From UBA6168 sp964508135 (GTDB taxonomy: Bacteria > Bacteroidota > Bacteroidia > Chitinophagales > Saprospiraceae): a stretch of 64,000 nucleotides of DNA. The notes under the pieces were generated by a model that searched no databases, was not told where the DNA came from, and worked only from the letters and a program-made list of their open reading frames with translations. Below are positions 7,280 to 14,778 of this stretch, in pieces. The position numbers and the translations under genes were made by a program. The stretch is taken from NCBI GenBank assembly GCA_964508135.1, contig CAZDSU010000001.1, positions 1-64,000 of the forward strand, written 5' to 3'. Each line of letters starts with the position of its first letter. The stretch's first letter is position 1.

Positions 7280-7849
7280 TCAGGCTTGTAACCAGTTTTT
7301 CACCATGATTTTCCCATGCTCTGTCATCACGCTCTCCGGGTGAAACTGCACCCCCCGAACGTCGTATTTTTTGTGCGTCAAACCCATGATTTGACCTTCG
7401 TCATCCTCGCAGGTGAGGTCGAAGCAATCGGGCAGTCCGTGCTTGGAAACCACCCACGAATGGTAGCGCCCGGCAGCGAAGGTTTCAGGGATTCCACGGA
7501 ACAGCAGCTCGTCGGCCTTGCGCACGTGCATCGGCGTGGCGACGCCATGGAAGACCCTCGAAAGGTTCTCCAATTGCCCACCGAACACCTCGCCGATGGC
7601 CTGCAATCCGAGGCAGACGCCGAAGATGCTCTTGGTCGGTGCCAGTTCCCGAATCAGGTCGCAGAGGATGCCCGACTCGGCAGGCAGACCTGGGCCAGGC
7701 GAGAGCAGAATCTTATCGTATTGCGCAGCCTCTGCCACCGTGATTTCGTCGTTGCGGAACACGTCGGGGCGGATGCCGGACATTTCTTCCACGTACTGGA
7801 CGAGGTTGTAGGTGAAGGAATCGTAATTGTCTAAAACCAGTATTTTCAT
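7280..7849 (-). CDS. trpG: Anthranilate synthase component II (glutamine amidotransferase)
   Basis: A 189-residue class I glutamine amidotransferase that supplies ammonia to TrpE. N-terminal MKILVLDNYDSFTYNLVQYV, LLSPGPGLP, the nucleophile Cys in FGVCLGLQAIGE and the His-Glu pair in VQFHPESVMTEHG are present. Length is normal. It starts 28 nt after trpE. Its stop directly abuts the 36-bp inverted repeat. Confidence 0.97.
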   Translation of the reverse strand: MKILVLDNYDSFTYNLVQYVEEMSGIRPDVFRNDEITVAEAAQYDKILLSPGPGLPAESGILCDLIRELAPTKSIFGVCLGLQAIGEVFGGQLENLSRVFHGVATPMHVRKADELLFRGIPETFAAGRYHSWVVSKHGLPDCFDLTCEDDEGQIMGLTHKKYDVRGVQFHPESVMTEHGKIMVKNWLQA

Positions 7850-7877
7850 TGCAAAATGTTGATTGTCAAATGTTTAT

Positions 7878-9320
7878 TCAATTCCCAGTTTCGGCCCGTT
7901 TCACCGCTCGCCGCAATGCGCCTATTTTATGGAACACTTCGGCTAATTCCTTTTCCTCCACCGAATGCTTCACAATCCCCGCCCCCGCCTGATAGTGCAG
8001 CGTATTGTTTTTGCTCAAAAAACTGCGGATAAGGATGGCGTGGTTCGTCTCGCCGCTGAAGGTAAAAAAACCAACGCAGCCGCCGTAGTAGCCCCGCCTG
8101 TTCGGCTCGATCTGGTCAATGAGCTGCATCGCCCGGTGCTTGGGAGCGCCCGACAAAGTGCCAGCCGGAAAGGTCTCCGCCAGCAGCCGCACAGGTGAAA
8201 CGCCCCCCGGCAACTCGCCCGATACCTCCGAAACCAAGTGGATGACGTGGCTGTAAAACTGTACTTCCCGGTAGGTTTCCACTTTCACGTTTTGGCAAAG
8301 GCGGTTGAGGTCGTTGCGGGCGAGGTCCACCAACATGACGTGCTCGGCGTTCTCCTTGGGGTCGGCGGCGAGGGCTTCTGCACCGAGGCGGTCGGCATGG
8401 TCGTCGCCGGAGCGGGGGAACGTGCCAGCAATCGGGTTTATGAATGCCTTCCGGGACTTGACTGCCAACTGCCCACTGCCAACTGTGGACTGTTTTAACC
8501 GCACCTGTGCTTCAGGGCTGGAGCCGAAAATTTTATATCCGCCATAGTCAAAATAAAACAAGTATGGCGAGGGGTTCACGCTGCGCAAAGCCCTGTAAAC
8601 ATTGAAGTCGTCGCCCTGGAACTGCTGCGAAAACTGGCGAGCCAGCACGATCTGGAACACGTCGCCACGCTGGCAGTGGTGCTTGCCGAGGGTCACCATT
8701 TTCACGTAATCTTCGTCGGTCATGTTGGTCGTTTCTTCGCCAACCGTGCTGAACGGGAAGGTCGGAACGGGGGCTACTTGGAGTAGGTTTTCCAGTTCCG
8801 GCAGGTGGCTGGCCTCGCCGGGCAGGCTGTTTTCCAGCACCGTCATCTGCTGGTTGAAATGGTTGATGGCAATGATGAAACGGGGCAGTTGATAGCGAAT
8901 GGTTGGGATGGCTCGCTCCAGGTTCACGGGGCTTTGGAGGCTGATTTTCTCAAAATGCTGCACGGCGTCGTAGGTGCAGTAGCCGAAGAAGCCGTTCATG
9001 CGGCGCTGCGTAGCGGCCTCGCTGTCGAGCTGTATTTTTTGAAAAAAATCGGACAGTGCGGTGAGTGCCTCGGCGTTGTTTTTTAGGGTAAAATGGGTGG
9101 CAGCTTCGCCGGGCAGTTGCTCCGTAACTTGCTCATTATCAACGATAAACTCCGCCATCGGCGACAAGCAGAGGAATGAAACACTGTTCTCGTTGCCGTG
9201 GTAATCAGAGCTTTCGAGGAGCAGGGCACCGGGGTAGCGGTCACGCAGCCGAAGGTACAGGCTGACGGGGGTGACGGTGTCGGCGAGGAGGACTTTGGTA
9301 TGTGACTGGATGTGGTACAT
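7878..9320 (-). CDS. trpE: Anthranilate synthase component I
   Basis: A 480-residue chorismate-utilising enzyme making anthranilate. The feedback-binding motif LLESSDYHGNENS is near the N-terminus. Catalytic regions include GDVFQIVLARQFS, YLFYFDYGGYKIFGSSPEA, NPIAGTFPR, LVDLARNDLNRLC and FPAGTLSGAPKHRAM. Between SSPEAQVRL and the conserved PIAGT an additional segment of roughly a dozen residues (about 277-288, STVGSGQLAVKS) is encoded by a dispersed repeat at 8459-8492. First structural gene of the operon, 40 nt downstream of the attenuator terminator. Confidence 0.96.
   Translation of the reverse strand: MYHIQSHTKVLLADTVTPVSLYLRLRDRYPGALLLESSDYHGNENSVSFLCLSPMAEFIVDNEQVTEQLPGEAATHFTLKNNAEALTALSDFFQKIQLDSEAATQRRMNGFFGYCTYDAVQHFEKISLQSPVNLERAIPTIRYQLPRFIIAINHFNQQMTVLENSLPGEASHLPELENLLQVAPVPTFPFSTVGEETTNMTDEDYVKMVTLGKHHCQRGDVFQIVLARQFSQQFQGDDFNVYRALRSVNPSPYLFYFDYGGYKIFGSSPEAQVRLKQSTVGSGQLAVKSRKAFINPIAGTFPRSGDDHADRLGAEALAADPKENAEHVMLVDLARNDLNRLCQNVKVETYREVQFYSHVIHLVSEVSGELPGGVSPVRLLAETFPAGTLSGAPKHRAMQLIDQIEPNRRGYYGGCVGFFTFSGETNHAILIRSFLSKNNTLHYQAGAGIVKHSVEEKELAEVFHKIGALRRAVKRAETGN
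8459..8492. repeat. Dispersed repeat inserted in frame in trpE
   Basis: The 20-mer TGACTGCCAACTGCCCACTG at 8459-8478 recurs exactly at 59250-59269, in an intergenic inverted repeat. The following CCAACTGTGGACTG is a diverged partner. In trpE it encodes STVGSGQLAVKS-like residues between two conserved motifs that are normally separated by a short strand and turn. Confidence 0.85.
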
Positions 9321-9359
9321 TTGAAATTGAGAAATTGGGATATTGAGATATTTTCAAAC

Positions 9360-9396
9360 AAAAAAGGCCTGCCGTGAAGTACGGCAGGCCTTTTTT
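9360..9396 (-). terminator. trp attenuator terminator
   Basis: On the minus strand this is a perfect 16-bp stem (GGCCTGCCGT core extended by an A/U block) with a 5-nt loop. A run of six U follows at 9365-9360. It lies between the trpL stop and trpE, 40 nt before the trpE start, in the position of a classical attenuator. Confidence 0.92.
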
Positions 9397-9425
9397 GCAA
9401 CATCAGTTGTCAGCAGGACATGCGG

Positions 9426-9509
9426 CTATTCACAGAAACCAGGTTCTTTGAATTGCCACCACCAATTTTGTGCGGTTGCGCTTTGCTGAAATTTGGATGT
9501 TGAAGTCAT
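9426..9509 (-). CDS. trpL: trp operon leader peptide
   Basis: A 27-codon frame, ATG at 9509 to TAG at 9428-9426. Codons 16-18 are three consecutive TGG (9464-9456), giving NWWWQFKEPGFCE at the end. Trp is rare, so a WWW run in a short frame just ahead of a terminator and trpE is the hallmark of ribosome-stalling attenuation. A hairpin just after the Trp codons pairs 9450-9457 with 9424-9431 (GGCAATTC/GAATAGCC, one mismatch) and would be the pause structure. I could not define a convincing antiterminator. No family-like Shine-Dalgarno is visible, which is normal for Bacteroidota. Confidence 0.88.
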   Translation of the reverse strand: MTSTSKFQQSATAQNWWWQFKEPGFCE

Positions 9510-9601
9510 ATTTTGATTTACGTCAAAAGTTTTAACTGGGCACAAAGAAACGGGGAGTCAAACGAGAAAGTCAAGTGCTGGCCAAAAATTGCCAAAAATT
9601 T

Positions 9602-11833
9602 TTATTCCAAAACTACCTTCCCCGTCTCAGCATCCAGCGCTAATGTGCCAGCGCCCACGGGCATTTTCACCAAAACCTCCTTCCCGTTTTTCAACCTAAT
9701 TTTTTGCTCGCCGCCTGTTTTTGTATGAAAAACCAATAGCCCACCGCCAGCGTAAACCACACCCTCGTCCGAGTACGAGTGTGCGCCCGAATCGGCCAGC
9801 AGGTAGCGCCACCAACGGGCATCAATGGGCGGGAGACCGAGGAACCACGCAGAGTGTGTTTCACTTTTTTTCTTCGCAATCACTGGACGGCCATCGTGCT
9901 CGTAATTGGCAATGACCGTAACGGCTGAGTCGCTCACAGCCCACAATGACGAGAGCTTGCCCCAAGCCGTCTGCCTCGGCAAATCGCCCACGGCTGCGAT
10001 GCATGGCACGGTGTCACATTGCGTAGCAACCAACTGAAAACCAGTCACTTGCGATGGGCTGGAGCCGCCAAGTTGCCCCGGCGCATAGACCCAAAACAAA
10101 TGCCGCCCGTCCTCCATCCATCGCTGCCGAATGGCCGCCAAATCCTTTTCCTCCAGCAGCCAGGTGTTTGCAAAAATGACCGCCTTGTACTGCGCCGGGT
10201 CGAGCAGCGGGAGGTCGTCCAGATGCACGGCGTCCCAAGCAACCCCAGCATAGCTCAGTGCCAGCGGCAGCCATTCCACCACCTGCGAACTGATGGTGCA
10301 GGAGTCCTGCTTGGTGCTTTTCAGGTGGTAAAAAACCTCGGTGTCATAGACCAGCAACACATCGGCGCCGCTCTTCCAAGGGCGATGCAGCAGCGAGTCG
10401 GACAGTGTTTTCAGGTGTTTGATGCTGTGCAAATAATCGGGGTGGTCCCAGTAGCCGATGGTGCCGGACTGGATGTCGTGCTCGTTGCCCCGGTGCAGGT
10501 TCATGCCGCTGGGACCGAAGTCGTAGAACCAAAGTCCAGCGCCCTTCGTGAGCGGCGAGAGCACGTTCCGCTCGATGGCGGCGAGGTTCTCCTGCACGTT
10601 TCGACGGTAGTTTTCGGCGTTGTCTTTACCATTCAGCACGGGAAAGGTGCGGCGGGGTTGTTGGTCGTACTCGTCGAGCCAGAGCTTGCCATGCAGTGTG
10701 ATGGAGCGCACAAGGCTTCGGCTGCGGTACGGCTCGCCGGGGTCGTAGCCGTCGTCGGGATAATACACTTGCGGGCCACTGAGGTAATCAATCCATTTCG
10801 AGCGCAAAACCCGCTGCAATTCCAAGTGCCCACCCGCCGCCTGCCGGTTGAACATGGAAAAAAAGTAGCCATAAAATGCGCCGGTCAAAATCGGGCGGTT
10901 CCAATTTTCCTTGACGATTTTGCAAAAATGCAGGATGTCGTCGGCGACCAATTCGTGCTGGCAACGGTAGTAGTCTTGATTGCGGATTGTGGATTGCGGA
11001 TTGCGGATTGTCCTTCCATTCGCCACTACCCGTTCTTCGGGGGTGGGGATAGTGGTGGTTTCAAAACTCGCCGATGGGTCATTCCAAGCATTGCGGAGCG
11101 CCTCGTCCGTGCCGTACTTTTCCATTAGCCAGCTTCGAAAATGCCGCTTCATCGGCTCGCTGAAATCAGCCTCGTGCTCGATGAAGCCCCATTGGTGCCA
11201 CTCGCCGTAAACGCCCGCCGCCACGTGGATGCCGATGAGGGCGTCGCCTTCGTGCGTTTTTGAAAACTCCCGGCAGAACCGGGCGAGCATTGCGCCAGCA
11301 TCCTCCCGCCATTTTTGCGAAGCAAAGCTTGCCCGCACGGGCAGCCCGGCATCGTCCTGCACGATGCGGCTGAGGCGCAGCGGCTCGAAGGGCTGGGCAG
11401 GTGTGCCGGGTTCGTATGCCACCTGCTCGGTGGGGTTTTGCGCCAGCCACCAATCGGGCGGGTTGAGGTGGAAGCGGAAGACGACCGCCGCACCGGGGCA
11501 GGCGGTCAGTGCGCCTTGTATTTGGCGCTTCGCAATGTCGAGGCTGAACTGATCGGGGCCAATCCAGACATGTTCCAGGAAGATGTCAAGTTGGAACAGC
11601 CGGATTCCCGCTTCGCAAAAATTGCGGAGGTTGTGCTGTGGCACCTCCTCCCACGACCAGCGGCCACCCGGCACATCGGTCAGGGCGTAGAAGACGGGGG
11701 CTTCGGGCTGTCCGTTGACGAAGATGGTGGGTTTGCCTTGGTAAAGTTGCACCTCGGCTGCTAACGGCTGTGGCCATGCTATCTTTTGAAAAAGAACAAG
11801 GGTGAATACAAGGGAAAGGAGCCGGTTTTGCAT
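9602..11833 (-). CDS. Secreted GH42-like glycoside hydrolase
   Basis: A 743-residue protein with an N-terminal signal sequence (LLSLVFTLVLFQKIAWPQ). A TIM-barrel region, about residues 30-420, has candidate catalytic acids in GVYGEWHQWG (acid/base) and LWLDEYDQQ (nucleophile). A Rossmann-like region (about 480-620, ADVLLVYDTEVFYHL, YKAVIFANTWLLEEKDL, LFWVYAPG) resembles the GH42 trimerisation domain. A beta-rich C-terminus follows. Substrate is not predictable; a beta-galactosidase-like activity is a guess. A tandem repeat at 10978-11010 adds TIRNPQSTIRNQ. It faces trpL tail to head and is transcribed separately from 11860. Confidence 0.75.
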   Translation of the reverse strand: MQNRLLSLVFTLVLFQKIAWPQPLAAEVQLYQGKPTIFVNGQPEAPVFYALTDVPGGRWSWEEVPQHNLRNFCEAGIRLFQLDIFLEHVWIGPDQFSLDIAKRQIQGALTACPGAAVVFRFHLNPPDWWLAQNPTEQVAYEPGTPAQPFEPLRLSRIVQDDAGLPVRASFASQKWREDAGAMLARFCREFSKTHEGDALIGIHVAAGVYGEWHQWGFIEHEADFSEPMKRHFRSWLMEKYGTDEALRNAWNDPSASFETTTIPTPEERVVANGRTIRNPQSTIRNQDYYRCQHELVADDILHFCKIVKENWNRPILTGAFYGYFFSMFNRQAAGGHLELQRVLRSKWIDYLSGPQVYYPDDGYDPGEPYRSRSLVRSITLHGKLWLDEYDQQPRRTFPVLNGKDNAENYRRNVQENLAAIERNVLSPLTKGAGLWFYDFGPSGMNLHRGNEHDIQSGTIGYWDHPDYLHSIKHLKTLSDSLLHRPWKSGADVLLVYDTEVFYHLKSTKQDSCTISSQVVEWLPLALSYAGVAWDAVHLDDLPLLDPAQYKAVIFANTWLLEEKDLAAIRQRWMEDGRHLFWVYAPGQLGGSSPSQVTGFQLVATQCDTVPCIAAVGDLPRQTAWGKLSSLWAVSDSAVTVIANYEHDGRPVIAKKKSETHSAWFLGLPPIDARWWRYLLADSGAHSYSDEGVVYAGGGLLVFHTKTGGEQKIRLKNGKEVLVKMPVGAGTLALDAETGKVVLE
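10978..11010. repeat. Tandem 7-bp repeat inside the GH42-like gene
   Basis: About 4.7 copies of GATTGCG (with GATTGTG variants). A 7-bp unit read in triplets gives a 7-residue peptide period, seen as TIRNPQSTIRN around residues 275-286. The frame stays open. The segment is likely a surface loop. Confidence 0.85.
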
Positions 11834-11852
11834 TTGAGAAAATATTATTTCT

Positions 11853-11860
11853 CAAAGATA
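11853..11860 (-). promoter_or_regulatory. Candidate -7 element for the GH42-like gene
   Basis: On the minus strand TATCTTTG matches TAnnTTTG, 20 nt upstream of the ATG at 11833. A well-spaced -33 TTTG is not evident, so this is a partial match. Confidence 0.4.
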
Positions 11861-11915
11861 AAAGCGCTGAGGCGTTGGTGAAAACAAAAGCTATTTTTGC
11901 GGCCTTTTGGCTTCA

Positions 11916-11987
11916 TTGTGGTCGCCCAATTTATTGGGCTGACCGTGTTCCACGCACCGGTCAGCCCAATAAATTGGACGACCACAA
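11916..11987. repeat. 30-bp inverted repeat upstream of the Nudix gene
   Basis: Arms 11916-11945 and 11958-11987 match at 29 of 30 positions around a 12-nt loop. Each arm contains CCAATTTATTGGGCTGACCG or its complement, which has its own short palindrome (CCAATTTATTGG). It ends 10 nt before the ATG at 11998, so it sits in the 5' leader or promoter region. Confidence 0.9.
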
Positions 11988-11997
11988 GCAACTCTTA

Positions 11998-12555
11998 ATG
12001 ATGAAAAACGATACTTGGGAGCGCCTTCGTTCCGAACCGGAAACAATGGACTTGAACCTGTTCCACGCCCGCTTCGACCACCTGCGAAACCCCCGCAACG
12101 GCAAGGACATCCGCATTGTGACGCTGACTGGAGCCGACGCCGTGAACGTGCTGGCCCTGACCCCGTCGGGCAACGTCGTCATGGCCGACAACTTCCGCTT
12201 CGGTATCATGGCCTACTCCCTCGAACTGCCCGGCGGCCTCGTGGACAATGGCGAAGACCACCAGCACGCCGCCCAGCGGGAACTCCTCGAAGAAACGGGC
12301 TATTCCGCCCCCGACTGGTACTACCTAGGCTGCATCGCCGCCAACCCCGTGTTCATGGACAGCTACGTACACCACTACCTGGCCATCGGTGCCGAGAAGA
12401 CGGCCAGCCAACACCTCGACGATGGCGAGGACATCCGGGTGCGGGAGCTGCCGCTGGAGGAGCTTCGCAAGATGTTGTTCAATGGCGAATTCCAGCACCC
12501 GCACACGGAGAGCGGGGCGCTGCGGGGGCTGGGGAGGTTGGAGCGGGGGCTGTGA
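11998..12555 (+). CDS. Nudix hydrolase
   Basis: A 185-residue protein from the first of two adjacent ATG codons (11998 and 12001). The longer frame would translate the inverted repeat and lacks family support. The complete Nudix box GGLVDNGEDHQHAAQRELLEETGY (G-x5-E-x7-REL-x-EE-x-G) is at about residues 80-103 and binds the metal for nucleoside diphosphate-X hydrolysis. The fold pattern 'GIMAYSLELPGG' resembles ADP-ribose pyrophosphatases, so ADP-sugar or NDP-sugar cleavage is likely. The exact substrate is unknown. Confidence 0.88.
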   Translation: MMKNDTWERLRSEPETMDLNLFHARFDHLRNPRNGKDIRIVTLTGADAVNVLALTPSGNVVMADNFRFGIMAYSLELPGGLVDNGEDHQHAAQRELLEETGYSAPDWYYLGCIAANPVFMDSYVHHYLAIGAEKTASQHLDDGEDIRVRELPLEELRKMLFNGEFQHPHTESGALRGLGRLERGL

Positions 12556-12588
12556 AAATAGTGATGAGTTAGGAGTGTTGAGTTTCGA

Positions 12589-12619
12589 GTTGACCACTGC
12601 CCCAGATTTTCTACCTTTG
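12589..12619 (+). promoter_or_regulatory. Promoter for the CotH-like gene
   Basis: GTTG at 12589-12592, a 19-nt spacer and TACCTTTG at 12612-12619 fit the Bacteroidota consensus with one mismatch in the -33 box. The start codon at 12637 is 17 nt further on, giving a very short leader. Confidence 0.6.
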
Positions 12620-12636
12620 TCCAAAACACGATCATT

Positions 12637-14694
12637 TTGACGAAATCCACCTACCCCTTTTTCCTCCTGCTCCCATGCTTTTCGCTGGCGCAAACCTTTA
12701 ACGGCACCTTCAACCTGCCCATCCCCGACGACGGCACGGTGGGATACTACGAGCTGTCCGTGAGCGGCCTGCCTGTGCAAACCAGTGACAGTTTTGGGGT
12801 GGAGACCGCCTGTATCAACCTGACGCACACCTGGAACGCCGACCTCGTCGTCTCGCTCATCGCTCCCGACGGCACCGAGGCCGAGCTGACCTCCGACAAC
12901 GGTGGGGATTCCGACGGCTACCTCAACACCTGCTTCAATGCCGGTGCAGCACAGGGCATTTGGGAGGTGGGATGGCCGTACACGGGCACGTTCAAGCCGG
13001 AGGGGTTCATGAGCGTTTTCCAGAATGGGCTAGACCCCAACGGCACTTGGCGGCTGAAAATCCGGGACACCTACCCCTTCGCCGATGCGGGTGAACTGTT
13101 CGACTGGAGCATCACCTTCGGGCCGAACCCACCGATACCGTACCCGTTCTTCTCGTCCACCTTGCCCATTTTGAAAATAACCACCAACGGGCAGGTTATC
13201 CCCAACGAACTTAAAATCAACGCCAACCTCCAAATCATTGACAACTCCACGGGAGCAGGCGGCCCCGGCCAGACCAACTTCGTGAACGACCCCGCCATGG
13301 GCTACGACGGCCAAATCGCCATCGAACAGCGGGGCAACAGCTCCAGCTGGATGCCCAAAAAATCCTACAATTTTGAAACGCAGCAAGCCGACGGCTCGAA
13401 CTTGAATGCCGCCCTGCTCGACATGCCCGCAGAAAACGATTGGGCACTGCTCGCCAACTACTCCGACAAGACGCTGATGCGCAATTTTTTGGCCCAAACC
13501 ATTTTTGAGAAAATGGGCCGCTACGGCCCCCGGATGCGTCACTGCGAACTGGTGGTTGATGGTGAGTACCGTGGCATTTACGTGCTTGGCGAGCGCATCA
13601 AGCGGGACAGCCAGCGGGTGGACATTGCGAAGCTCGAACCCGACGAAAACACGGGCGAGGAAGTTACAGGCGGCTACATCATCAAGATTGACTGGCAAAA
13701 CGGCGCAAACCTCGGCGGTTTTTCTTCGCAATTTTTTCAAATAAACAACGCCAACAACCCGCTCTACTACCAGTTCCACTACCCCAAGGCCGACGAAATC
13801 ACCCCCGCCCAAGCGGGATACATCGAATCGTATGTTGACAGTTTTGAAAGGGCGATGAAGGCCCCGTTTTTCCAAGACCCCGACCTCGGCTGGCGGCGCT
13901 TTGCCAGTGAAAAGTCGTTCACCGACTTCATCCTGCTGTACGAACTCTCGAACAACGTGGACGCCTACTGGCTGAGTACCTTCCTGCACAAGGACAAAAA
14001 CGGCAAGCTAAAGGCCGGGCCGCCCTGGGACTTCGACCTCGCCTTCAACAACGCCGACTATTCGGACGGCTCCAGCACCTCCGGCTGGCGGCACGACTGG
14101 TTGGCCAACAACACCGACCTGCTGCCCTTCTACTGGCAGCGCATCTGGCAGGACACCGCTTTTGCGCAGCAAGCCGCCTGCCGCTGGCAAGAGCTACGGG
14201 AAGGGGCGCTGCATCCGGACAGCCTTCAAGCCATCATCGCTGAAAAAGAGGCGCAGTTGGAGGAGCCGCAAGCGGAAAACTTTACCCTCTGGGACATCAT
14301 CGGGGTATGGGTCTGGCCGAACGTGCAGCCGCTGCCGCAGAGCTACACCGAGGAAATCGAGCGGCTGCAAGGCTGGGTGGCTGCTCGTGCCGCTTGGATG
14401 GACGCCCATTTGCCCGCAGGCGATTGCTCGCCCGTCGTGTCTGCCGTGGGAGAAGCGGAGGGAGGCTGGAGTGAAGCCAGCATTGCTCCAAACCCATTTT
14501 CCAGCAGCTTGCGGGTAAATGGCCCGGGGCGCTTCGACCTGCGACTGACCAACTCATTGGGCGTGGTGGTTTGGCAGGCATTTGACCTGAAAAACACGGC
14601 AACGATTGATGCGGAAACCCTGCCGCCCGGCTGCTACTGGCTGACGGCGGTGAGCGATGGGCGGGCGTGGAGCCGAATGGTGGTGAAGCAATAA
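12637..14694 (+). CDS. Secreted CotH-kinase-like protein with P-domain and T9SS tail
   Basis: A 685-residue protein starting at TTG. Order: signal peptide (FFLLLPCFSLAQ), a proprotein-convertase P-like beta domain (about 25-165, CINLTHTWNADLVVSLIAPDGT with PNGTWRLKIRDTY), then a CotH kinase-like domain (about 180-580). Its signature includes QRGNSS.WMPKKSYNFE, PAENDWALLANYSDKTLMRN, YRGIYVLGERIKRD, GGYIIKIDW and GPPWDFDLAF. A type IX secretion C-terminal sorting domain closes it (SIAPNPFSSSLRVNGPG to SRMVVKQ). CotH domains are protein kinases related to spore-coat CotH. Secreted or surface-attached function is inferred from the tail. Confidence 0.85.
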   Translation: MTKSTYPFFLLLPCFSLAQTFNGTFNLPIPDDGTVGYYELSVSGLPVQTSDSFGVETACINLTHTWNADLVVSLIAPDGTEAELTSDNGGDSDGYLNTCFNAGAAQGIWEVGWPYTGTFKPEGFMSVFQNGLDPNGTWRLKIRDTYPFADAGELFDWSITFGPNPPIPYPFFSSTLPILKITTNGQVIPNELKINANLQIIDNSTGAGGPGQTNFVNDPAMGYDGQIAIEQRGNSSSWMPKKSYNFETQQADGSNLNAALLDMPAENDWALLANYSDKTLMRNFLAQTIFEKMGRYGPRMRHCELVVDGEYRGIYVLGERIKRDSQRVDIAKLEPDENTGEEVTGGYIIKIDWQNGANLGGFSSQFFQINNANNPLYYQFHYPKADEITPAQAGYIESYVDSFERAMKAPFFQDPDLGWRRFASEKSFTDFILLYELSNNVDAYWLSTFLHKDKNGKLKAGPPWDFDLAFNNADYSDGSSTSGWRHDWLANNTDLLPFYWQRIWQDTAFAQQAACRWQELREGALHPDSLQAIIAEKEAQLEEPQAENFTLWDIIGVWVWPNVQPLPQSYTEEIERLQGWVAARAAWMDAHLPAGDCSPVVSAVGEAEGGWSEASIAPNPFSSSLRVNGPGRFDLRLTNSLGVVVWQAFDLKNTATIDAETLPPGCYWLTAVSDGRAWSRMVVKQ

Positions 14695-14722
14695 AGTTGA
14701 AGATTTTGCGAAGCCAAAAAAG

Positions 14723-14760
14723 AAAACGCCACGGAAGCAACCTTGCTCTGTGGCGTTTTT
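14723..14760. terminator. Bidirectional terminator between convergent secreted-protein genes
   Basis: A long stem (AAAACGCCAC paired with GTGGCGTTTT, extended inward by several pairs) has an A-run on one side and a T-run on the other. It serves the CotH-like gene on plus and the beta-helix gene on minus. Confidence 0.85.
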
Positions 14761-14778
14761 TTATTGGTTCAAAATCAA

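Noticed and set aside
10019..11128. 369-codon frame opposite the GH42-like gene
   Set aside because: Low-complexity valine-rich shadow of the real gene.
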